A program made the position numbers and the translations under genes. DNA of 11,923 bases from JANMZR01 sp031383555. Lineage in GTDB: Bacteria; Bacteroidota; Bacteroidia; Cytophagales; Spirosomataceae. The stretch's first letter is position 1. Each line of letters opens with the position of its first letter. Positions 1 to 6,502 of the stretch are shown here, in pieces. The notes beneath the pieces were generated by a model. It did no database searches and was not told the DNA's origin. It worked only from the letters and a program-made list of their open reading frames with translations. The DNA lies in NCBI GenBank assembly GCA_031383555.1, contig JANMZR010000396.1, positions 1-11,923 on the forward strand, read 5' to 3'.

Positions 1-236
1 CCGCAACAGCAATCGTTGCAACACCAAAACCAGCTTCGTTTGTTGATAAACCTAATAAATATTATATTCAATTAGGCTCTGGGCCATTAATATTTTTAGA
101 AAAATTAAAGGATATTTATCAATTGTTTCCTGCTGAGGCGGAAGCACTTAAAAAGTATATTAAAGCAGAAGATTTGGAGTTTAAAAAAGAGATTGATTTA
201 ATAAAAATTGTTCAGTTTTGTAGTGCTAAGGTGTAA
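1..236 (+). CDS. C-terminal end of an unrecognised protein (partial)
   Basis: An open frame enters from the left edge, with its first complete codon at base 3, and ends at TAA 234-236. It gives 77 residues with no stop. The visible part runs from an Ala/Thr/Pro-containing stretch, which looks like a linker, into a short segment beginning YYIQLGSG. A Lys/Glu-rich helical tail then follows, with LFPAEAEALKKYIKAE and later DLIKIVQF. Tails of this form (an LF-P element, then a charged helix, then a hydrophobic strand) are common at the C-termini of exported Bacteroidota proteins of unknown role. That comparison is from memory and does not establish function. The start, any signal peptide and the main domain lie outside the window. 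A strong hairpin terminator follows 30 bases after the stop. Confidence 0.7.
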   Translation, partial: ATAIVATPKPASFVDKPNKYYIQLGSGPLIFLEKLKDIYQLFPAEAEALKKYIKAEDLEFKKEIDLIKIVQFCSAKV

Positions 237-260
237 AAATAATTAGAAAGCTATTTAAAG

Positions 261-299
261 AAAAAAGCCATCAAAATTATTTTTTGATGGCATTTTTTT
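261..299. terminator. Bidirectional intrinsic terminator
   Basis: A perfect 10-bp stem (267-276 with 282-291, GCCATCAAAA/TTTTGATGGC) closes a 5-base loop. On the plus strand a T-rich tract follows at 293-299. On the minus strand the A-run 261-266 becomes a U-tract. It sits between the convergent partial gene ending at 236 and the aldolase gene ending at 314, so it can end both transcripts. Confidence 0.88.
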
Positions 300-313
300 A
301 CTTTATTTAATAT

Positions 314-1111
314 TTATCCTTCAAATATATTAGGAATTTCTCTTGTGATTTTTTGTAACAAAGGTTGAAATTGGAAAAAACCAGCCAATGAAAAACCAAT
401 TTCAGCCCGAGTTTTTAAAGCTGTTTCCCTCTCTATTTTCCTGGTTGGGTTGCCTGTAGCTTCTGCTAAAAGCTGTGCTTGGCAGCTTCGTTCCATTGTT
501 ATAAACCACCAAGCGGCCTCTTCAACAGTATTGCCGACAGTAATTAAGCCATGGTTTTGTAAAATAGCCGCTTTATATTTTCCAACGGCTTTAGCAATTC
601 TTTGGCCTTCTGCCACTTCATTTGCAACTCCGCCAAAGTAGTCATAAAGGCCATGGTCTTCAAAAAAAGCACATGAATCTTGTGTGATTGGATCCAATAA
701 TTTGCCTAAACTAGAGAAAGCTTTGCCATAAATAGAATGTGCATGTGCAGCTGCAACTACCTCTGGTCTAGATAAATGCACTTGTGAATGAATGGCAAAA
801 GCTGCTCTATTTACAGAATATTTTCCTTCAACAACCTCACCTTGATGGTTGCATAAAATCAAATCTGAGACTTTCATACTTCCAAAGTCAACACCAAACC
901 CATTAACCCAAAAATGGTCGAGACGCTCAGGGTCACGAGCGGTAATATGGCCCGCTACACCTTCATTAAATCCAAATTTATCAAAAAGCCGAAAAGCAGC
1001 CACCATCATTTTCTTGCGATGTTGGCGTGCCTCATCCGCTGTTTCAAACTGCAGTTTTAATGGAATACCTATTGGCAGGCTAAATCCTTGTGGTATTTGT
1101 GATATGTCCAT
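314..1111 (-). CDS. Class II aldolase/adducin family protein
   Basis: This 265-aa cytoplasmic protein matches the class II aldolase/adducin head fold, whose members are zinc-dependent sugar-phosphate aldolases, epimerases or decarboxylases. The zinc-binding pair is visible as H123-A-H125 in AAHAHSIYGKAFS, and the third conserved histidine is H187 in QNHGLITVG. GHITARDP at 54-61 is the usual N-terminal substrate-loop motif. At the position where fuculose-phosphate aldolase has a zinc-ligand Glu, this protein reads NRAAFAIH (101-108). That resembles the adducin-like branch, so the exact substrate cannot be assigned. It lies 117 bases downstream of a Gfo/Idh oxidoreductase on the same strand, which suggests but does not prove joint sugar or polyol metabolism. 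The ATG at 1111 gives a normal family length. No exact TAnnTTTG element was found just upstream, so it may be co-transcribed. Confidence 0.9.
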   Translation of the reverse strand: MDISQIPQGFSLPIGIPLKLQFETADEARQHRKKMMVAAFRLFDKFGFNEGVAGHITARDPERLDHFWVNGFGVDFGSMKVSDLILCNHQGEVVEGKYSVNRAAFAIHSQVHLSRPEVVAAAHAHSIYGKAFSSLGKLLDPITQDSCAFFEDHGLYDYFGGVANEVAEGQRIAKAVGKYKAAILQNHGLITVGNTVEEAAWWFITMERSCQAQLLAEATGNPTRKIERETALKTRAEIGFSLAGFFQFQPLLQKITREIPNIFEG

Positions 1112-1228
1112 AGTTTTTTCTTTATTTAAAACTGTAAAATATTCTATGAGTCATTTAATTTCACCTAAACTTACGATAAGTTTTAAATTGCCCTCAGCGC
1201 TTTGTCAACTTTTATCTTTTAAAACCTT

Positions 1229-2614
1229 TTAAGCAATTACCTTCATCATTTTAGGATCCCATTTAACCGCTTTATCTTTTTCAACAGAAATATTACATGC
1301 CAAAGCAGGGCCAGCGGCCCTTAAGCCAAAGGTAGCATCTTCAAAAATTGCTTTATTTTCACGAATTCCATTGAAAAAATTGAACATATGGTCAAGTCGG
1401 GAATCATAGCCTTGAGGTGCCTTAAAAATAATTTCGTCGAATTTCTTCATCTTTTTGTCTTCCTCAGAATACTTTGCTTTGAAAGCTGCCATACTAGCTT
1501 CTTGCTCAACTTTTGAAAACGATGAGATAGAATCATAGCCACCAATACTTGGTGCAATTGGTCTTTTAAAATGGTTAAGTTTAAACCCATTTCCTATTGA
1601 CTCAATTACTCCTTCAGTACCAATGTAACGTGATCTTGAGCCCCCTCCAGCACCATCTGCCAAGTTTACTCTGGTAATAAATTGAAAGGCAGGATGTGTT
1701 TTTGATTTGTCATAAACAAACATACTATTTACCAAATCGTAGGCATCCCGGCCATCTTTCCAATAGTTTATAGCCCCCATCGAAAATATTTTATTAGGCC
1801 CCAACGAATCTGTAACTGTATGTAATTCAGTTAGTTGGTGTATTACCAAGTCGCCAGCAGCGCCAGTTCCATATTCTTTATAGTTTCGCCATCTGAAAAA
1901 ACGATTAGCTTCAAATTGACGCTTTGGTGCATCTCCTATATATTTATCCCAATTGGTGGTGGCTTCCGAGGCATCAGTTGGCACTGTATATTGCCAAGCA
2001 CCATTGGCCGAATTTCTATCAGTAAATATTTCAACCATTGAGAGCTCGCCAATAATTCCTTGTTGAAAATACTTTTTCATTTCCGCTGTTACAGCAGAAC
2101 TTGCTGTTTGACTACCCACTTGAAATACTTTTCCTGTTTTTTTTTGGGTAGCAATTACTGCAGCGCCTTCTTCAATATGGTGTACCATAGGTTTTTCACA
2201 ATAAACATGCTTTCCAGCATTCATGGCAGCAATTGAAATATGGTCATGCCAATGGTCAGAAGTACAAACCAACACAGCGTCAATATCTTTTCTGGCAATT
2301 AATTCTCGATAATCACGAGTTGTATATAATTCATTTCCATACTTTTCTTTTGCAAAAATTAAACGACCTTCATATAGGTCGCAAACACCACCAAGTTCTA
2401 CTCCAGGCACCTTTAAGGCACATTCTAAATCAATGTTTCCAATAATTCCAAAGCCGATTACGCCTAATCTCACTTTGTCATTGGATCCATATTTTTTGCT
2501 TATTTGAATTATTCTTTCTTCCACATCTTCTGCATTTACAAATGTTGTGGAGGCGGCAAAAAGTGCTGATGATTTTCCGAGTTTTTGCAAAAAATCTCTA
2601 CGAGTGTTTTTCAT
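1229..2614 (-). CDS. Gfo/Idh/MocA family oxidoreductase, Tat-exported
   Basis: This 461-aa protein is a NAD(P)-dependent sugar-type dehydrogenase of the Gfo/Idh/MocA family. The N-terminus has a twin-arginine signal, R5-R6-D-F-L, then a hydrophobic stretch and a plausible cleavage after VNA (26-28). Export of the folded, cofactor-loaded enzyme to the periplasm is therefore likely. The Rossmann fold begins near residue 49 with G54-F-G56-I-I-G59. The family EKP motif is at 140-142 (YCEKPMVHH), preceded by TSDHWHD (118-124). The C-terminal catalytic-type segment is GDLVIHQLTELH (254-265). The length suits the long, Tat-targeted Bacteroidota subgroup. The substrate is not identifiable. The aldolase gene follows downstream on the same strand, and the radical SAM gene starts divergently 92 bases away. 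No convincing TAnnTTTG promoter was seen in that gap. Confidence 0.93.
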   Translation of the reverse strand: MKNTRRDFLQKLGKSSALFAASTTFVNAEDVEERIIQISKKYGSNDKVRLGVIGFGIIGNIDLECALKVPGVELGGVCDLYEGRLIFAKEKYGNELYTTRDYRELIARKDIDAVLVCTSDHWHDHISIAAMNAGKHVYCEKPMVHHIEEGAAVIATQKKTGKVFQVGSQTASSAVTAEMKKYFQQGIIGELSMVEIFTDRNSANGAWQYTVPTDASEATTNWDKYIGDAPKRQFEANRFFRWRNYKEYGTGAAGDLVIHQLTELHTVTDSLGPNKIFSMGAINYWKDGRDAYDLVNSMFVYDKSKTHPAFQFITRVNLADGAGGGSRSRYIGTEGVIESIGNGFKLNHFKRPIAPSIGGYDSISSFSKVEQEASMAAFKAKYSEEDKKMKKFDEIIFKAPQGYDSRLDHMFNFFNGIRENKAIFEDATFGLRAAGPALACNISVEKDKAVKWDPKMMKVIA

Positions 2615-2706
2615 TTTTTAATAAATATTTGATAAAAAGTTAATTCGATTATTTTGGATTAAATTTACATAAATTAATAAATATTTATATCCTGCTTCAC
2701 TATTTT

Positions 2707-3774
2707 ATGATAAAATCTATTGCCGATGGCTTAAATCTACTTTCAAAATTGACAATTAGGCGATTTTGGAATGGGATTTTGTTGGTTAGTTCTTACATAT
2801 ATTCAAAAATTACTGGCTATCCTATTCCTGCAGGCATGCCAATTAGTATATCATTTGAGCCCACAACTTCTTGTAATTTGCGTTGCCCCGAATGTCCATC
2901 AGGTTTACGATCATTTACTCGCCCAACAGGTATGTTGGAGGTCGATTTGTTCAAAAAAACGATTGATTCATTAGCCGATTCGTTGCTTTATTTAATTTTC
3001 TATTTTCAAGGTGAACCTTATTTGAATCCACATTTTTTAGATTTGGTAAAATATGCTGTTAAAAAAAGAATATATACAGCTACTTCCACCAATGCCCATT
3101 ATTTGAATGATGAAAATGCACGCAAAACAGTGGAATCTGGTTTAGATCGGCTCATAATTTCAATTGATGGGACCACCCAGGAAACTTACCAAGCTTATCG
3201 AGTTGGTGGTGATTTAGAAAAAGTAATTGAAGGAACAAAAAATATTATAAAGTGGAAAAAAGAGCTAAAATCGGCCACTCCATTTGTGATTTTTCAGTTT
3301 TTAGTGGTAAAGCCAAATGAACATCAATTGAAAGAAGTAAAGCAATTGGGCGATAAATTAGGAGTGGATGCTGTTTGGTTTAAAACTGCTCAAATTTATA
3401 ATTATGAAAATGGTTCAGAACTAATACCAACAAATGAAAAATATTCAAGATATGAATTAGCTGGACTAAAAACTCTAGTTTTGAATGATAAAACCCCAGC
3501 CACTAATGAGGGAGTGAAGTACAAAATAAAAAATAAAATGCTCAACCATTGTTGGAAAATGTGGCATAGCTGTGTAATCACTTGGGACGGCTTAGTGGTT
3601 CCTTGCTGTTTTGATAAAGATGCCGAATATAGAATGGGGAACTTAAAGTCGAAAAACTTTGCAGAAGTTTGGAAATCAGCTATTTATACTAATTTCAGGA
3701 AGTCATTGATAAGCTCAAGAGGTGAAATAGAAATGTGTAAAAACTGTACTGAAGGCACTAAGGTTTGGGGTTGA
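2707..3774 (+). CDS. Radical SAM protein with SPASM-type C-terminal domain
   Basis: This 355-aa protein belongs to the radical SAM superfamily. The [4Fe-4S]/SAM site is C56-x3-C60-x2-C63, in TTSCNLRCPECPSG. The GEP motif that holds the SAM amino group is at 102-104 (QGEPYLNP). The C-terminal part carries further cysteines: C282, C289, C300, C301, C344 and C347. The spacing C289-x5-G295-x4-C300 and a final CxxC resemble a SPASM or shortened twitch domain binding one or two auxiliary clusters. Family members modify peptides or proteins, or act in cofactor synthesis; this one's substrate is unknown. About 45 residues precede the barrel and include a hydrophobic stretch near 23-31, not a clear membrane anchor. 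No precursor-peptide gene or transporter is adjacent. The start is the first ATG in frame. The stop lies 8 bases from the convergent radC gene. Confidence 0.92.
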   Translation: MIKSIADGLNLLSKLTIRRFWNGILLVSSYIYSKITGYPIPAGMPISISFEPTTSCNLRCPECPSGLRSFTRPTGMLEVDLFKKTIDSLADSLLYLIFYFQGEPYLNPHFLDLVKYAVKKRIYTATSTNAHYLNDENARKTVESGLDRLIISIDGTTQETYQAYRVGGDLEKVIEGTKNIIKWKKELKSATPFVIFQFLVVKPNEHQLKEVKQLGDKLGVDAVWFKTAQIYNYENGSELIPTNEKYSRYELAGLKTLVLNDKTPATNEGVKYKIKNKMLNHCWKMWHSCVITWDGLVVPCCFDKDAEYRMGNLKSKNFAEVWKSAIYTNFRKSLISSRGEIEMCKNCTEGTKVWG

Positions 3775-3782
3775 GATAATTT

Positions 3783-4484
3783 TTAAATTTCTCCTTTGTC
3801 CAAAAAGCTATAATATCCGTCATTTGCAAATATTAAGTGATCTTGTACATTTATATCTAAAAACTTACCAGCTTCAACCAATTTTCGGGTTAAATTCAAA
3901 TCGGCAATACTGGGTTTCAGGTTACCAGAAGGGTGATTATGCACTAAAATAATACTTGAGCCTAAATGTTCTATTGCCAATTTAAATATCATACGTGGGT
4001 CGGCAACGGTGCCAGTTATTCCCCCACTGCTTATTTTTTCTGCCCTAATTAATTCTAAAGCTTGGCTTAATATCAAAACCCAAAACTCCTCGTGAGGCAA
4101 ATCTAAAAGGTAGGGCTTCATAAAATCATAAATTAATTTTGAAGCAAATAATTTAGGTGCTTTTAGTGTTTCAGTTTCTTTTCGTCTTCGCCCAAGTTCC
4201 AAGGCTGCAACTATATTTATGGCTTTTGCTTCACCTATTCCTTTAAATTTTGAAAGGTCCTTAACAGTCAACTTTGCCAAGTTATTCAAGTCATTACCAA
4301 CAGATTGAAGTATTAACTTGGCCAAGTCAATGGCTGTCATATTTTTTATTCCTGTTCCAATTAATATGCCTAATAGTTCCGCATCTGTAAGTGATGAACG
4401 TCCTTTTGTAATAAGTTTTTCCCGAGGGCGATCTTCTTCCGCCCATGATTTAATATTAAGTGGTGAGGTTTGGTATTCAGACAT
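3783..4484 (-). CDS. radC: RadC family JAB/MPN protein
   Basis: This 233-aa protein is a full-length chromosomal RadC (UPF0758). The N-terminal part shows the conserved EDRPREKL (17-24) and the run ending TDAELLGILIGTG (33-45), then a helix-hairpin-helix element around KGIGEAKA (81-88). The C-terminal metalloprotease-like JAB domain has the JAMM signature H182-N-H184-P-S-G187, with D195 in SIADLN and an acidic HEEF at 131-134. The family is historically named for DNA repair, but its biochemical role is unsettled. The complete N-terminal domain and the core-gene surroundings argue against a phage or plasmid copy. It converges on the radical SAM gene with only 8 bases between stops, so the two 3' ends probably overlap in RNA. 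Confidence 0.96.
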   Translation of the reverse strand: MSEYQTSPLNIKSWAEEDRPREKLITKGRSSLTDAELLGILIGTGIKNMTAIDLAKLILQSVGNDLNNLAKLTVKDLSKFKGIGEAKAINIVAALELGRRRKETETLKAPKLFASKLIYDFMKPYLLDLPHEEFWVLILSQALELIRAEKISSGGITGTVADPRMIFKLAIEHLGSSIILVHNHPSGNLKPSIADLNLTRKLVEAGKFLDINVQDHLIFANDGYYSFLDKGEI

Positions 4485-4514
4485 TTAGTGAAATTATTTT
4501 AATTTTAATATTGG

Positions 4515-4522
4515 CAAAGATA
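4515..4522 (-). promoter_or_regulatory. Candidate -7 element for radC
   Basis: Read on the minus strand this is TATCTTTG, an exact match to the Bacteroidota -7 consensus TAnnTTTG, 30 bases before the radC ATG. No good TTG/TTTG -33 box occurs at the usual 19-21 base spacing, so the call rests on the -7 element and its position. Confidence 0.45.
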
Positions 4523-4567
4523 ATTATTGACAATTTAATAAACTGAAATTCTCTTCGTTATAAAAAC

Positions 4568-5071
4568 ATGAATTTCAAATTGACAACTTTAATCTTAACA
4601 GTTTTTCAAATTTCTTGTAATATGGGGTTTCAAAAACCTATTGATAAAAAAGAAATTTACAAAGTAGGAATTGCAGTTGGGGAACCAATTGTTAAAAATA
4701 TTGATGAAAATGGTGATGTTATTGATGTGGATATTAATGAAGCAAGAGTTGTTTTTTTACCAAAAAGTGTTTTGAAAAGTAACTTGGTTTCCATTCAGCC
4801 AATAACTAATGGTAAAAATAATTTTGGACATGGCATTAGAATTTCTAGTGAAAATAGAAACATTATAATACAGCTAAAATTCCCGCTCAATGGCCTGCCG
4901 CCTGAAACTTTTGAAATATTTTATTCTACTGGATTGGAATTTATTAAAATTAAAAATAAGACAATTGATACGTTGAATCACACTATTTCAATTGTTCAAT
5001 TTCCAATTTTTGGAGCAAACCCATCTGCAAAAGTATCTACTCACTTCTATGATTATGTTGTTGGGAAATAA
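4568..5071 (+). CDS. Unrecognised protein, probably exported
   Basis: I do not recognise this 167-aa protein. Residues 1-16 form a short hydrophobic leader (LTTLILTVFQIS) ending at C17, so it could be a lipoprotein. The residue three before the cysteine is Gln, which is unusual for a lipobox, so ordinary secretion or an N-terminal anchor is also possible. The mature part alternates charged and aliphatic residues (VDINEARVVFLP, RNIIIQLKFPL) and looks mostly beta-stranded, possibly a small sandwich domain. There are no catalytic motifs and no other cysteines. The gene stands alone: it is divergent from radC, separated from it by 83 bases, and convergent with rpsT. The hairpin after its stop favours termination of rpsT. 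The start is the first ATG and gives a sensible leader. Confidence 0.72.
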   Translation: MNFKLTTLILTVFQISCNMGFQKPIDKKEIYKVGIAVGEPIVKNIDENGDVIDVDINEARVVFLPKSVLKSNLVSIQPITNGKNNFGHGIRISSENRNIIIQLKFPLNGLPPETFEIFYSTGLEFIKIKNKTIDTLNHTISIVQFPIFGANPSAKVSTHFYDYVVGK

Positions 5072-5104
5072 AAAAAACCTCAATTCTTTTCAGAATTGAG
5101 GTTT
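5071..5104 (-). terminator. Intrinsic terminator of rpsT
   Basis: A perfect 13-bp stem (5075-5087 with 5092-5104) closes a TTTC tetraloop. On the minus strand the hairpin leads into a U-tract from the A-run 5071-5077, as needed to end rpsT. On the plus strand only three T residues follow, so it serves the gene ending at 5071 less well. It overlaps the last base of that gene's stop codon. Confidence 0.88.
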
Positions 5105-5128
5105 CAAAATAATATGATTTTCTTAAAA

Positions 5129-5392
5129 TTAAGCTGCAGGCTTCATTTTGCTCAATAATTTGGCAAGACGTGACTTCTGATTGTTGGCCTTATTTTTATG
5201 AATAATATTTTTCTTTGCCAATCTGTCTAATTGAGATGAAACTTTTTTGTAAAGTTCAGCTCCCTCAACAGGATCGTGTGTAACTCGTAATTTCTTAATG
5301 AAAGTACGAGTAGTTTTGTGTTGATAGCGATTTCTCAATCTCTTCGATTCGTTCGCTCTAATTCTTTTTATGCTTGACTTATGATTTGCCAT
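5129..5392 (-). CDS. rpsT: 30S ribosomal protein S20
   Basis: This 87-aa, strongly basic protein begins MANHKSSIKRIRANESKRLRNR, the hallmark start of bacterial S20, a primary 16S rRNA-binding protein of the small subunit. The length matches the family. The body keeps the three-helix, Lys/Arg-rich pattern, including NIIHKNKANNQKSRLAKLL (68-86 region). It is a single-gene unit with its own promoter upstream (5432-5461) and a hairpin terminator downstream. It is divergent from the secreted hydrolase gene and convergent with the unrecognised gene at 4568-5071. S20 is often encoded alone, as here. I see no extended leader structure that would suggest translational feedback: the predicted leader is only about 33 bases. 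Confidence 0.98.
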   Translation of the reverse strand: MANHKSSIKRIRANESKRLRNRYQHKTTRTFIKKLRVTHDPVEGAELYKKVSSQLDRLAKKNIIHKNKANNQKSRLAKLLSKMKPAA

Positions 5393-5431
5393 TTCTTATT
5401 TCCCGAATAATATGGTTTTAAAATTGAAGTG

Positions 5432-5461
5432 CAAAATTACGATATTCTTATTAAAATACAA
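5432..5461 (-). promoter_or_regulatory. Bacteroidota-type promoter of rpsT
   Basis: On the minus strand, TTG (5461-5459) is followed by exactly 19 bases and then TAATTTTG (5439-5432). This fits the Bacteroidota consensus of a -33 TTG/TTTG, 19-21 bases and TAnnTTTG. Transcription should start near 5425, leaving a leader of about 33 bases. It is the best-formed promoter in the window. Confidence 0.8.
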
Positions 5462-5462
5462 G

Positions 5463-5470
5463 TACTTTTG
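5463..5470 (+). promoter_or_regulatory. Candidate -7 element for the PLC/P1-like gene
   Basis: TACTTTTG matches TAnnTTTG exactly and lies next to the rpsT -33 box, so divergent promoters would share this DNA. No TTG/TTTG occurs at 19-21 bases upstream. The predicted start of transcription would leave only about 5 bases before the ATG at 5481. Confidence 0.35.
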
Positions 5471-5480
5471 TAAAAATATT

Positions 5481-6449
5481 ATGAAAAAAAGTGCATTATT
5501 TTTCTTGTTATTGCTCCCAATCGGTTTATACAGCCATATCAAATGGGGTTTTTTTGCACATCAAAGAATTAATAAACATGCCATATTTATTCTCCCACCT
5601 GAAATGTTCCCTTTTTATAAGAAAAATCTTAGTTTTCTAATCGAGCATTCTGTGGATCCCGATCAGCGCAGATATGCTGTAGATGGGGAAGCACCTCGCC
5701 ATTTTATCGATTTGGATGCTTATGGCGACTCTGCTACTTACAAATTGCCCCATTATTGGAAAGATGCACTTTTGAAAATAGGGGAAGATTCACTCATGAA
5801 GCATGGAATAGTACCTTGGCATATTCAGCTCATGAAGTATAATTTGACTGAGGCCTTTAAAGTAAAGGATGCTTTCAAAATACTAAAATTATCCGCAGAA
5901 ATAGGTCATTATATTGCAGATGCCAATGTTCCTCTGCATACAACAAGAAATTATAACGGCCAATTTACCAATCAAATAGGTATTCATGGCTTTTGGGAGT
6001 CACGACTTCCAGAGCTTTTTTCCAATGAATATGATTTTTTTATTGGGACTGCTGAGTATTTACCCTCAACCCAAAAAACTGCTTGGGATGCAGTGCAAAA
6101 AGCCAATGCATGTTTAGATTCCGTTTTACTTTTTGAGGAAAATTTAACAAAAAAGCTCAAAAAGAGTAAAAAGTATGTTGTTGACACACGAAATGGTCAA
6201 AATATTAAAACATATTCGAAAGAATTTTCCAAAAAATACCATCAACTGCTTGAAAATCAGGTACAACGCCAAATGAGGGCTTCGATAAAAATGATTGGTA
6301 ACTTTTGGTATACTTGTTGGGTGGATGCTGGCCAACCTGATTTAACACCTTTATTAGCATATAAAGAAGGCGAAAAAGAGCTAAAAGAATTAGAAGTAGA
6401 AAAGAAAACATGGTTACAAAGGTTGTTTAGCGCAAGGGAGGAAAACTGA
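5481..6449 (+). CDS. Secreted zinc-dependent phospholipase C / S1-P1 nuclease-like protein
   Basis: From the ATG at 5481 this is 322 aa. An in-frame ATG at 5412 would add 23 residues but would place the signal peptide internally, and it lies upstream of the candidate promoter. Residues 1-18 form a clear signal peptide (MKKSALFFLLLLPIGLYS). The mature protein carries the tri-zinc ligand pattern of the phospholipase C/P1 nuclease superfamily: W22-G-F-F-A-H27, D59 or D61 in VDPD, H74 in RHFIDLD, H143-x3-D147-x5-H153, and H169-x3-E173. The H143/D147/H153 spacing equals that of P1 nuclease, while the HxxxE ending is phospholipase-like. The substrate, phosphodiester or nucleic acid, is therefore open. 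The C-terminal tail (about 280-322) is highly charged. The rlmI-like gene follows 53 bases downstream. Confidence 0.85.
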   Translation: MKKSALFFLLLLPIGLYSHIKWGFFAHQRINKHAIFILPPEMFPFYKKNLSFLIEHSVDPDQRRYAVDGEAPRHFIDLDAYGDSATYKLPHYWKDALLKIGEDSLMKHGIVPWHIQLMKYNLTEAFKVKDAFKILKLSAEIGHYIADANVPLHTTRNYNGQFTNQIGIHGFWESRLPELFSNEYDFFIGTAEYLPSTQKTAWDAVQKANACLDSVLLFEENLTKKLKKSKKYVVDTRNGQNIKTYSKEFSKKYHQLLENQVQRQMRASIKMIGNFWYTCWVDAGQPDLTPLLAYKEGEKELKELEVEKKTWLQRLFSAREEN

Positions 6450-6502
6450 TTAGAGATTCATTTTTTTAATTTCTACTATCTAATTACTAAAATTTAAAAT
6501 AT

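Noticed and set aside
1180..1208. Minus-strand TTGACA with a 17-base spacer and TAAAAC, an E. coli-like promoter before the aldolase gene
   Set aside because: Bacteroidota primary sigma factor uses TTG/TTTG and TAnnTTTG elements instead, and the -10 match is weak. It is likely chance.
849..1232. A 127-codon plus-strand open frame across the start of the aldolase gene
   Set aside because: It is antisense to a well-supported aldolase with intact zinc motifs. Its translation has no recognisable domain and looks like a shadow of the real frame.
2615..4484. A RiPP cluster or a mobile/defence island around the radical SAM and radC genes
   Set aside because: There is no precursor peptide, peptidase or transporter nearby. 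RadC has its full chromosomal-type N-terminus, and no integrase, repeats or att-like sites are visible.
5412..5480. Upstream in-frame ATG for the PLC/P1-like gene
   Set aside because: It would place about 23 basic and mixed residues before a typical signal peptide, and it lies upstream of the candidate -7 element. The ATG at 5481 is the natural start.
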